A stretch of DNA of 64,000 nt, taken from NCBI RefSeq assembly GCF_025449215.1, contig NZ_CP104900.1, positions 3,534,001-3,598,000 of the forward strand. Reading direction: 5' to 3'. The translations under genes and the position numbers were made by a program. Under the pieces are notes generated by a model that did not search any database, was not told the DNA's origin, and was given only the letters and a program-made list of their open reading frames with translations. This document shows, in pieces, positions 9,110 through 17,769 of this stretch (position 1 is the stretch's first letter; each line of letters begins with the position of its first letter). This DNA comes from Shewanella seohaensis (GTDB taxonomy: Bacteria; Pseudomonadota; Gammaproteobacteria; Enterobacterales; Shewanellaceae).

Positions 9110-9223
9110 CTTGATATTTCCTAAGACCTAAAGGCTATCGGGTACTAAATCAGCATTATAGCTCATATATTCCATCACTTTTTTACCGCACAGGCATCAT
9201 CTGCACATTAAAAAATGATGAAT

Positions 9224-9715
9224 TTAATCGGCACTGGCGATTTCAGAACCTGTTGATGCTGACCATTTTTGGCGAAGGGTGACTAACTGCGCCGTCAACA
9301 AACTCATGCAAAAACCTAACAGGGCGCCCAACACTAAGGATGGCACAATATTGGCGACATCCCCTGCCATGGCAAAGGTAATACAACAGCCAATAAAGGC
9401 GCCGGGAATAAAACTTAATTTTTGATAACTGGCCTGTAGGCACATTGCCGAGGTCGCGATACCCGTAAACAGATAACCCGCCACAGGCGATACGAAGAAA
9501 CTGCTACCGCTGATAATGAGCCAAGCCCAAAACACACCGGAGAGATTGGTACACCACGCCATCATCACGCCTTGAAAACCGGCCTTAGGCTGAGCAAAGA
9601 AGGTGCTACAACCTAAAAAGCCAATCCAAGTAACGAGATGAAAGGCATCTGCGATACCACACCAGACAGCGGCTAATAGCCCCGCCGAAATAGCGACTTG
9701 CCAACGATTTTCCAT
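9224..9715 (-). CDS. DUF1097 family inner-membrane protein
   Basis: 163 residues with about five hydrophobic segments, matching the DUF1097 (YcdZ-like) family: WCGIADAFHLVTWIGFLGCSTFFAQPKAGFQGVMMAW...GVFWAWLII. The function of the family is unknown. It lies between the chemoreceptor and the molybdenum hydroxylase operon, on the same strand as both but with gaps on each side, so it is probably its own unit. Confidence 0.8.
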   Translation of the reverse strand: MENRWQVAISAGLLAAVWCGIADAFHLVTWIGFLGCSTFFAQPKAGFQGVMMAWCTNLSGVFWAWLIISGSSFFVSPVAGYLFTGIATSAMCLQASYQKLSFIPGAFIGCCITFAMAGDVANIVPSLVLGALLGFCMSLLTAQLVTLRQKWSASTGSEIASAD

Positions 9716-10085
9716 GATGACCCCTTTGTATTGTTTTCACGGAAGTTAATACTCAAATGCGCTTAAGGTGCGGCTGTATTATGGTGTTATAGCGCCCTTC
9801 ACTTCCGTGTCGATCAATTTTTAGTAGGGATCTGCAATCGAAAACAGACTCACAGGCCGACTAGGAACCGATTCAAATGAATGTGTACGCGAGTCCGCAT
9901 ACCTTAGGTCACTTGAGTAAACATATTGGTTAAATTACCTCTATTCTGGTAACAAAAACCTGATCTATTGCTAATTTTCGGCATTAATGCCCGTAAATTT
10001 GCTAACAAGCAATTTATTTGTGGTAAAAAAACGAAAAAAGCGCTTATTAGGCGCTTTTTTGCTCACTCAGGAATGGTTTACAGCA
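9716..10085. other. Intergenic region, no gene seen
   Basis: 370 bases between DUF1097 and the end of the Mo-hydroxylase operon. The part before 9850 presumably holds the DUF1097 promoter; the part from 10034 holds the operon terminator. Nothing else could be recognised. Confidence 0.5.
10034..10060 (-). terminator. Terminator of the Mo-hydroxylase operon
   Basis: AAAAAAGCGC / GCGCTTTTTT arms around TTATTAG. The symmetrical A/T tails allow function on either strand; it lies just after the minus-strand operon. Confidence 0.8.
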
Positions 10086-12331
10086 TCACACCTTTAACTG
10101 TTTATTAACTGGCAGATCGCGGATCCTAAGGCCTGTTGCGGCAAATATCGCATTGGTCAGGCTTGGTGCCACCGGCGGCACGCCGGGCTCACCCACACCC
10201 GCAGGCGGTGCATCCGAGTCGATAATGATGATCTCCATCTCTGGCACTTGGGGTAAACGTAGCAAGGGATAATCATGGAAGTTAGACTGCATCACCTTCC
10301 CCTCTTGGTAACTGATCTCCCCATTAGCGCCAAGCTTAAACCAAATACTATCGCGCCTTCGGTCTGCGCTTTCACCCTGTCGGGGTTAACCACAGTGCCC
10401 GCATCAATCGCAGCAATGGCATTCAGCACCTTAAGCTGTTTGTCCTCGCCGACTTCTACCCGCATCGCCACCGCCACCACACTCACAAAGCTGCGGTGCA
10501 CGGCAAAGCCCCAACCTTGATTCTTACCCGCTTTAGGCGCCTTGACTTGGGCTTGTTCAACTGCCTCAATCACCTTGAGGTAACGGCCGACATCGACGGG
10601 ATGACGGTTTAAGTCTTCACCATAGTTGCCATATTTAAAGCCTTGGTTCTCAAAGGCCTCTCGCCTTGCTTGGCCCAGTAAGCTGCGCCACATATCGGGG
10701 CAAGATAACTTGGCTTTATGGGCCATTTCATCGACAAAACTGCCCACGCCAAACCCGTGTTGAATGTTACATACCGAGCGCATCCAACCGATACGATTGT
10801 GAGCGCTGGCTTTAACGGCCTCGTAGCGTAAATTTGCGAGGGCAAAGGGCACATCGACAAAGCCTAAGTCCAGCTCTCCACCGGATGGATACTCAACGCC
10901 CTCGGCAAAGGTGGAGCTGATCGACGGGAAGCCCGTACGCGCGAGCAGCGCCGTTGGTTTGTTATTGGCATCGAGCAAGGCCTGATAACACTGGGCACTG
11001 ATGGCGTGATAATAACCGTTTTGGATTTCATCCTCACGGCTCCAACTCACCTTCACTGGCCGTTTAAATTGCTTGGAGAGTAGCGCCGCCTCCACACTGA
11101 AATCTGGTTTGGACTTGCGCCCAAAGCCGCCGCCCAGTAACGTCACATTCACTTTCACCGCATCCTCGGCGATACCTAAGGCTGCGGCCACATTTTGCTG
11201 GGTACTCTGCGGTGTTTGTGTCGATGCCCAAATTTCACAGCCCTTCTCGGTCACATTGGCGGTTGCCACAGGCGGCTCGATGGAGGAATGGATAAGGTAA
11301 GGCACGGTATAAATCGCCTTAAGGGTATCGTCCTTCGGCCAGGCTTTGACCTCATCACCAACTTGACGTACCACCTTGCCAGGGGCTTGTACCTTGTCCA
11401 CCAGCTCTTGCAGGTAGGTTTTAGAATCGTGGCTGCTGTTGGCAGACTCAGTCCAGCTCACTTGCAAGGCTTTACGCCCCTGCAGCGCGCTCCAAGTATT
11501 TGTCGCCACCACAGCTACGCCGCCTAGGGCTTGAAAAGCGGGAGCGCCCTTGGACGTTGGCAAACGGTACACATCGACCACACCAGCTACTTTGCGCGCC
11601 GCACTATCGTCAAGACTTGCGACATCGCTCCCCAATACGGGTGGGCGCATAATGCTGGCATAAAGCATGTTATCCACTTGAATATCATAGCCATAGACAG
11701 CCTTACCCGTGAGCATGGCCTGCATATCGACTATCTGACGCGATGCACCAATTTGCTTGAAATCCTTAACCGCCTTTAACCGCAGCGAATCGGCTGCGGG
11801 CAGTGGTAATCCCGCCGCATCGAGGGCTAATTCGCCAAAGCGCGCAGCACGGCCAGATTTAGCATGCAGCACTTGATGATCTTTAGCCTGCACTTCACTC
11901 ACGGGGACTTTCCAGCGAGCTGCTGCGGCTTGTTCAAGCATGGTTCGAGCCATCGCGCCCATCTCACGCATGCGATCATAGTTTTCGCGGATACTGCGGC
12001 TACCATCGGTATTTTGGCTGGCGTAACGTTTATCTGCGAGTCCTTGAATAGGCACAATTTTATCCCAATCAGCCTCCAGTTCTTCGGCCAAGATTTGTAA
12101 AATCCCCGTGCGGATCCCCTGGCCCATTTCGGAGCGGTGGCAGGTCAAATAAACCTTGTCATCCTCACCGATGGCGATAAACAGATTGAGCCGCGCCTGC
12201 TGATCCTGCGCCAATGCCATTGGACTCCAACTGAGACCACTTGCCCCGAGTGCGAGGCCGCCCCCGACGGCGCCGAAGAGTTTTAACACATCGCGGCGAC
12301 TGATATTTTCAACTGCGGTGAATGTACTCAT
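10086..12331 (-). pseudogene. Molybdopterin-binding hydroxylase large subunit (IorB-like), frameshifted
   Basis: Large Mo subunit of a xanthine-oxidase-family enzyme resembling isoquinoline 1-oxidoreductase beta. The N-terminus has a twin-arginine signal (SRRDVLKLFG, then GGGLALGA), so it is periplasmic. Motifs seen: HRSEMGQGIRTGILQILAEEL, TVPYLIHSSIEPPVATA, LLGGGFGRKSKPDF, and the tail QSNFHDYPLLR..PEMEI...GVGEPGVPPVAPSLTNAIFAATG. The frame breaks at the C4 run 10319-10322: one more G on the coding strand restores GEISYQEGKVMQSNFHDY. Start ATG 12331 is chosen over an upstream ATG because AGGAGG lies eight bases before it; it begins one base after the 2Fe-2S gene. A sequencing indel is the likeliest cause. 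Natural substrate unknown (aldehyde or N-heterocycle). Confidence 0.88.
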
Positions 12332-12332
12332 C

Positions 12333-12830
12333 TTAGCCCTCCTGTTTGGCATAGCTTTGCAGCGCCGCTTTTATCCGAGGATAGGTACCGCAGCGACACA
12401 AATTACCCGACATGGCAGCATCGATTTGCTCCGCCGATGGTTTTGGATGCTGAGTGACTAAAGCCGCTGCCGACATTAATTGCCCCGCCTGACAATAACC
12501 ACACTGAGGTACATTATGTTCGGCCCAAGCATTTTTAAGCTTTTGATTATCCAGCCCTTCAATCGTGGTCAGTTGTTTGCCCTGCGCCTGGGATACGCTG
12601 GTTAAACAGGCGCGCACTGGCTGACCATCTAAATGCACGGTACAGGCGCCGCAGAGTCCGGCACCGCAGCCATATTTAGTGCCCGTTAAGCCTAAAATAT
12701 CCCGTAACGCCCAGAGGATGGGCATATTGGGATCCGCATTTAAGGTAAAAGATCTGCCATTAATGGTCAGGTTTTGGGAAGGCATCGCAAGACTCTGGTC
12801 CTTTGCCGCCTCCGAGGATGGTATTGCCAT
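12333..12830 (-). CDS. 2Fe-2S subunit of the Mo-hydroxylase (IorA-like)
   Basis: Small electron-transfer subunit, 165 residues, carrying two [2Fe-2S] clusters. The plant-ferredoxin-type cluster is [21 protein letters not shown] (residues about 55-75) and the helical cluster CGYCQAGQL...[12 protein letters not shown] (about 111-152). It passes electrons from the Mo subunit encoded immediately downstream to an outside acceptor; no cytochrome subunit is in the operon. AAGGAG lies seven bases before the ATG. It has no obvious signal and is probably co-exported with the Tat-tagged large subunit. Confidence 0.93.
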   Translation of the reverse strand: MAIPSSEAAKDQSLAMPSQNLTINGRSFTLNADPNMPILWALRDILGLTGTKYGCGAGLCGACTVHLDGQPVRACLTSVSQAQGKQLTTIEGLDNQKLKNAWAEHNVPQCGYCQAGQLMSAAALVTQHPKPSAEQIDAAMSGNLCRCGTYPRIKAALQSYAKQEG

Positions 12831-12833
12831 AAC

Positions 12834-13520
12834 TCACTCCTTAAGTGCCAACCACGACGCAAGATCGGCTTTAGTATCAATATCAATCGCGGCATGCGGT
12901 AAGGGTACAGCCACTAACTCACCCACATTTGCCAGTTGTTTTAAGATGGATTTGGCGCCGCGATCGCCGGTCAAATCCGTTAATAAATCGAGTATTGAGG
13001 CATTAAAAATAGCAGGAGCGCCTAATTCATCCAGCTTACCTGCTTCGTGATGATAAAGCGCGGCCACAGATTGCTGACTCGTTTGCCAAGTCTCAATCAA
13101 CTGCCGATAGTCTTCAAATGTCAGCGCGACCTGATCCGCTAAGGTGAGTAACATGCCATCAAACTGCTGTGCTTTTGCAAAGTCCGCCGCAGCGCGCAGC
13201 GACGATGACAAACCCGTCTGCCAGTCGGCATTATGCAGTAGCGAGAATTGATTCGCCCTAAAAGCCTCAAGTTGGGGACGAAGTTCGTGGGCATGGGCAC
13301 CGAGCACCACCAGCATCGAAGCGCTGACTTAATTGGATGCTCCCATTGCCAATGGCGCCGAGGTGAAGCGAACCAAACGCTCGATATGGCGTTGTAAGAT
13401 GCTTTTCCCACAATTTTCACTCGAGGGCGTTGATAATGGCTGCGCCAGTTTAATCCCCTGAAATCGCCGGCTCTCCCCTGCAGCCAGCACGGCAATTAAC
13501 AAGCGTTGGCGGCTCAGCAT
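12834..13520 (-). pseudogene. Molybdenum cofactor nucleotidyltransferase (MocA/MobA-like), interrupted by an in-frame stop
   Basis: NTP transferase that probably loads CMP or GMP onto molybdopterin for the neighbouring hydroxylase. The N-terminus has the nucleotide-binding signature IAVLAAGESRRFQGIKL; later come LVVLGAHAHEL, LLTLADQVAL (metal-binding Asp) and KLDELGAPAIF. The two halves are in the same frame, separated only by a TAA at 13329-13331 (residues GASN-stop-VSASM). A CAA-to-TAA change would explain it. The ATG at 13520 overlaps the xdhC-like stop as TAATG, so translation is coupled. Unlike the other broken genes in this window this is a nonsense codon rather than an indel, so it may be a real mutation. 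Confidence 0.8.
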
Positions 13521-14542
13521 TAGGGCATGATCCCATCGAGAATCGAACATGGCGCGCCGTGTAGCACCCCATGGCATTGGGCCAAGATACTCAAGGCAAT
13601 AGCGCTCGGTAACTCGCCACCGAGCGCAAGCCCCGCAGGCGCCGAGAAAAAGCCACTAAACGAATCGGTACTGAGTTCGGCCATTTCCAGCACTTTATCC
13701 CGCCGATGGGCAGGCCCCAAGAGCGCAACATATTTAAGCTCAAAGGGTTGAATGGCTTTGAGCGCCGCTGCATCTAAGTTCAGGTTATGGTGCATGACCA
13801 CTGCACAATCTAAGGATGCAACAAGGGTGCTCGCCTCATTAGCACTTTGCTTGACGATATGGGCATGGGGAAAGTCGGCACTTCTCGCGTAGGCGGTGCG
13901 CGTATCAAATACGCTCACCTGCCAGCCTAAACTATGGGCAATCGCCGCCACGGGTTTAGCATCAATGCCCCCACCAAAAATCCCTAAATGAAATCGCGGT
14001 CTGAGCGGGATGATAAGCGCCTCCCCGTCGGACTGACTGAGTATGCCCGCCTTAGGAAAATCCGCCGTAGGAAAAGGGGCACTCTTTGCCGGATAAAACT
14101 GCGCGGCGTAACTGCGAGCATCACTGCCCGCGGGAGCGAGAGGTAACTGATAGTAGCCCGACTGCCCCTTACGAAAGGCTTGCACTATGTCCACTAGTCC
14201 AAGATCATGATTTTCTTTAAGCAAAGGGATCAACATGATATCGACTTTACCGCCGCAACCGAGGCGGTAGCTGGCATCGGATTCATCGGTCGCATCGTAG
14301 GTGACACAAGCAATCTGCTGCGATTGCATGGCTTGCTGCGCATGACGGCGAAGATCCGCCTCTAAACAGCCACCACTTAATATCCCCGCGCCTTGGCCAA
14401 ACTCGTGGAATAACATCATGGCACCGGGCTTTCGGTAGGACGAGCCTTGGATATGGGTAATCACCGCCAGCACCCACGCATCATCGGCTAAAGGCAACCA
14501 ATGCTCTAACAAGTCTTCGATTTGCTGAACCATGCACAACAC
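13520..14542 (-). CDS. XdhC/CoxI family molybdenum-hydroxylase maturation protein
   Basis: Maturation factor that binds molybdenum cofactor and assists sulfuration and insertion into xanthine-oxidase-family enzymes. 340 residues. XdhC domain: WVLAVITHIQGSSYRKPGAMM, GILSGGCLEADL, TYDATDESDASYRLGCGGKVDIML. The C-terminal Rossmann-like XdhC_C domain follows (HLGIFGGGIDAKPVAAIAHSLGWQVSVFD, YVALLGPAHRRDKV, FSAPAGLALGGELPSAIALSILAQ). It is the first gene of the operon xdhC-like / mocA-like / 2Fe-2S / Mo subunit, which fits its role. Confidence 0.9.
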   Translation of the reverse strand: MLCMVQQIEDLLEHWLPLADDAWVLAVITHIQGSSYRKPGAMMLFHEFGQGAGILSGGCLEADLRRHAQQAMQSQQIACVTYDATDESDASYRLGCGGKVDIMLIPLLKENHDLGLVDIVQAFRKGQSGYYQLPLAPAGSDARSYAAQFYPAKSAPFPTADFPKAGILSQSDGEALIIPLRPRFHLGIFGGGIDAKPVAAIAHSLGWQVSVFDTRTAYARSADFPHAHIVKQSANEASTLVASLDCAVVMHHNLNLDAAALKAIQPFELKYVALLGPAHRRDKVLEMAELSTDSFSGFFSAPAGLALGGELPSAIALSILAQCHGVLHGAPCSILDGIMP

Positions 14543-14664
14543 TCCATGCTTGCATCTGCGGCTAGATAAGTGAAGCCAATAAATAACATTCGACTTAACA
14601 AGTTAACAAAGCTGAACTCGCATTCATAGAGGAAATGATGAACAAAATATTGCGGTGAGGGATA

Positions 14665-14935
14665 CTAGGACGTGTTGACGTTTCGAGATTAAATTTTGTT
14701 CGCTCTGGCAAGTTCGTGATCGCGAAACGAGGAGTGAGGTGTAGTTATTCTACTCAAATAACGAGTGACATAGAGCAAGAGCTTGCCAGAGGAACCCTTC
14801 GGGCAGCGTTTGGTTGGAGTTTCTGCTGCGTTATCGCCCGTTTATGTAGAATAACTACACTGCACGGGCTTTGCCTTGCATAAAAACCAGCCAAATAGCT
14901 GCAAAAATAACTATGAAACGTCAACACGCCCTAAG
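14665..14935. mobile_element. MITE-like element, about 270 bp, with 20-bp terminal inverted repeats
   Basis: Ends carry TAGGACGTGTTGACGTTTC on the left and the complement of TAGGGCGTGTTGACGTTTC on the right. The interior has inverted GTAGTTATTCTAC / GTAGAATAACTAC motifs but no coding capacity. This is the structure of a non-autonomous miniature element. No clear target duplication was identified. It lies between the xdhC-like and metallo-hydrolase genes. Confidence 0.75.
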
Positions 14936-15011
14936 AGTTCGCGGCGAACGATAATGAGCTAACCCATGACTCGCGACGCATTTACACACGTCGCGATGAA
15001 GTATGGTCGGT

Positions 15012-15656
15012 TTACAACAGTAACTGATCGGCCACAAAGGGGTTATGTTCGCGCTCTTCCCCGAAGGTCGACATAGGTCCGTGGCCGGGAATAAATTCTA
15101 CATCCGCCCCTAAAGGCCAAAGTTTGGTGGTGATGGAGTGGATTAAATCCTGATGATTCGATTGCGGGAAATCCGTGCGACCAATTGAGCTTCTAAACAG
15201 AATATCGCCGACCCAGGCCAGATGAGCGTCGGCGGAATAAAATGCCACGTGGCCCGGAGTATGCCCGGGGCAATGCAACACGCTTAAACTTTGCTCACCC
15301 ACGGTAACTACATCGCCATCCTGCAAATATTGCTCGGGCTCAAAGGCTTCGCAGTGGGGAAACCCAAAGTTTTGGCTCTGTTTTGGCAGGTTATCAATCC
15401 AAAACTTATCCGCTACATGGGGGCCAATAATAGGTACATTCGTTTGCTGCGCCAACAGTTTAGCACCGCCCACATGGTCGATATGGCCGTGGGTCAGCAG
15501 AACTTTTTCAAGGGTCAGTCCCAACTTGTCCACTTCGCCTAAAATACGGTCGACATTCCCTCCCGGATCGACAACCGCGGCACGCTTCGTTTTTTCACAC
15601 CAGATCAAGCTGCAATTCTGCTGGAAAGGTGTCACAGGAATAATTTGATACTTCAT
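15012..15656 (-). CDS. Metallo-beta-lactamase fold hydrolase (GloB/YcbL-like)
   Basis: 214-residue hydrolase with the binuclear metal site: LLTHGHIDHVGG (HxHxDH), LHCPGHTPGH, VGDILFRSSIGRTDFP (bridging Asp) and FIPGHGPMS. The spacing and the GRTDFP motif point to the YcbL-like glyoxalase II branch. It probably hydrolyses a thioester such as S-lactoylglutathione, but this branch also contains persulfide dioxygenase relatives. Cytoplasmic, single gene. Confidence 0.88.
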   Translation of the reverse strand: MKYQIIPVTPFQQNCSLIWCEKTKRAAVVDPGGNVDRILGEVDKLGLTLEKVLLTHGHIDHVGGAKLLAQQTNVPIIGPHVADKFWIDNLPKQSQNFGFPHCEAFEPEQYLQDGDVVTVGEQSLSVLHCPGHTPGHVAFYSADAHLAWVGDILFRSSIGRTDFPQSNHQDLIHSITTKLWPLGADVEFIPGHGPMSTFGEEREHNPFVADQLLL

Positions 15657-15835
15657 AGCTTCAATCTCGTGTTATCCATAGCCGATAGATTACGCTAAGA
15701 GGCTTATCATGGCTCAAATTTTTACAATAAAAATTGATCTTAACCAAAGGCTAACCAAATAATCCCAACTTGCGACAACAGGGCTTTTGTATACAATCTG
15801 CCCTAAACAACAAGCCCTACTCTTAAGGTTAATTG

Positions 15836-17124
15836 ATGAAACCCGATATGATGCTCGCCGGTGTCCTCGCCAAAAAACACTCATTCAACCTGCCACTCAA
15901 TTATCAACAGCCGATTGGTGAACAGATCAGCGTGTTCGCGCGGGAACTCTGCGCCATTGAAAATAAAGATAAAAAACTGCCATATATCGTCTTTTTCAGG
16001 GAGGTCCCGGCTTTGCCGCCATGCGCCCCGCTAATAATAGCGGTTGGATCCGCCGCGCACTCAAAGAGTTTAGAGTATTATTGCTCGACCAACGGGGCAC
16101 TGGGCTTTCTAGCCCGATAAATTACCAAAGCCTCGGTCACTTAACGCCTGAACAACAGGTCGAATATTTAAGCCATTTTAGGGCCGACAATATCGTCCGC
16201 GATGCCGAATCAATTCGCGCCCAGCTCTGCCCCGCCGACAAGTGGGCGATTCTAGGTCAAAGTTTTGGTGGTTTCTGCGTGCTGCATTATTTAAGCGCCG
16301 CCCCTCAGGGTGTGAGTGAAGCTTATATCACTGGCGGCATTCCTTCCCTCACACGCAGCAGTGATGAAGTCTATCAGGCCACCTATCAGCGCGTACTCGC
16401 TAAAAATAAGGACTTCTTCCAGCGCTTCCACGATGCGCAGCATCTAGTGACACGCCTCGCCAAACATATACTCGAGCACCCAGTGCATTTAGCCACGGGC
16501 GAGCGCCTCACGGTTGAAATGCTGCAACTGCTCGGCATTAACTTGGGCATGGAGCAAGGCCCTGAGTCGGTTTACTATTTGCTTGAACAGGCGCTGGTGC
16601 ACTCGCCCCAAGGTGATTATGTCAATCCGCTGTTTTTAAATCATTTCTGTCAATTGCTCGACTATAACACCAACCCGATTTTCGCCCTGTTACACGAAGC
16701 CATCTACTGCCAACACAGTGCGTCACAGTGGTCTGCCCATAGGGTGCGTGAACAGTATCCGGCCTTTAACTATCAAGTCGGTAAGCCTTTCCTGTTTACT
16801 GGCGAGATGATTTACCCTTGGATGTTTGAGCAATTTAGCCATTTAGCCCCACTCCAAGCCGCGGCCAATCTCCTTGCCCATAAAATGGACTGGCCGGCGT
16901 TATACAATCTCGAGCAACTCAGCCAAAACCGCGTCCCAGTTGCGGCCGCGATTTACAGCGAAGATATGTATGTCGAGATGGACTACAGCCTCGAAACTGC
17001 CAAACAGGTAGCTCACCTAAAGTATTGGTTAACCTCGGAATATGAGCACAATGGCATTCGAATGGATGGCGAGCGGATCTTAGATAAACTCATCAGTCTC
17101 AACCGCGGTGACAGCTTAAGATAA
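15836..17124 (+). pseudogene. Proline iminopeptidase-like alpha/beta hydrolase, frameshifted
   Basis: Serine hydrolase of the S33 prolyl aminopeptidase family. Motifs: LPYIVFFQGGPGFAAMRP (oxyanion GGPG, restored), LLLDQRGTGLSS, GQSFGGFCVLHYLS (nucleophile Ser in GxSxGG) and, near the C-terminus, YSEDMYVEMDYS and EYEHNGIRMDG supplying the acid and His. The frame breaks at the T5 run 15992-15996; a sixth T restores FFQGGPGF. The ATG at 15836 has AAGG about 9 bases upstream. Full length would be about 430 residues, in the usual range. Likely an indel in the sequence rather than decay, since all catalytic motifs survive. Confidence 0.85.
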
Positions 17125-17227
17125 ATGTTAATTTTAAGGGTTAATTAAGTAAAAGCTGTCATTGTGTGCTGGCTCCTCATCCATATGAGTGATTTTGGCT
17201 ACAACATTCAACGACCAATTTTCCGTA

Positions 17228-17259
17228 AGAGTAATCCGTATTGGCTTACTCTTTTTTTT
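17228..17259 (+). terminator. Terminator after the S33 hydrolase gene
   Basis: AGAGTAA / TTACTCT arms followed by a run of eight T on the plus strand, about 100 bases after the hydrolase stop. Confidence 0.75.
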
Positions 17260-17263
17260 ACCT

Positions 17264-17294
17264 AAAAAAATGCACTCAACCGGGTTGAGTGCAT
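17264..17294 (-). terminator. Terminator of the tetraheme/lyase/flavoprotein operon
   Basis: On the minus strand ATGCACTCAACC pairs with GGTTGAGTGCAT and is followed by seven T. It lies about 50 bases after the tetraheme cytochrome stop. Confidence 0.85.
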
Positions 17295-17344
17295 GACAAA
17301 AATAGTCAAAAAAGCAGGGGAGCGAGTTTCTAACCGAGATGAAA

Positions 17345-17728
17345 TTAACGTTTCATCTGAGGATAAGTAAATTCATGGCATTGATTGCAATAGACTTTAC
17401 TTTCTTTGTGTTCCTGATGGCAGTAAGTACAAGGCAAATCTGTACCATAGTGCAGACTGTCATGGGGATTTGGCTCAACCGAATGGCCCGCATCCGCTAG
17501 GCGCTCAGTCAGCTTAGCCACCTCCTCGGGTGAACCGTGGCAGCTACTGCAAGTCGCTGCATCGGGAACGATTTTACGTTTTGCATCACCGTGGCATGCC
17601 GCGCAATCGACTTTACCATCGGCTCCTGTCATCACCTCTTTATGGTAGTCCTTGATATTCAATGCATTAGCGGCCATTGGCGTTGCCAGCATGACACCGA
17701 GTAATAGAATAAATACGGGTTTTAACAT
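17345..17728 (-). CDS. Periplasmic small tetraheme cytochrome c (electron donor subunit)
   Basis: 127 residues with a Sec signal peptide (VFILLLGVMLATPMAANA) and four CxxCH heme sites: CAACH, CSSCH, CTYCH, CNQCH. It resembles the heme domain of the Shewanella flavocytochrome c3 fumarate reductase, here encoded apart from the flavin subunit. The same split arrangement is known for the Geobacter methacrylate reductase. It is the last gene of an operon with a HAL-family lyase and a Tat-exported flavoprotein, so it probably carries electrons from the quinol-linked pool (CymA in Shewanella) to that flavoprotein. All four heme motifs are intact. Confidence 0.93.
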   Translation of the reverse strand: MLKPVFILLLGVMLATPMAANALNIKDYHKEVMTGADGKVDCAACHGDAKRKIVPDAATCSSCHGSPEEVAKLTERLADAGHSVEPNPHDSLHYGTDLPCTYCHQEHKESKVYCNQCHEFTYPQMKR

Positions 17729-17769
17729 CAGAGTCTTCCTAGGCGGGGCATAGTGCCCCGCATCGTAGA

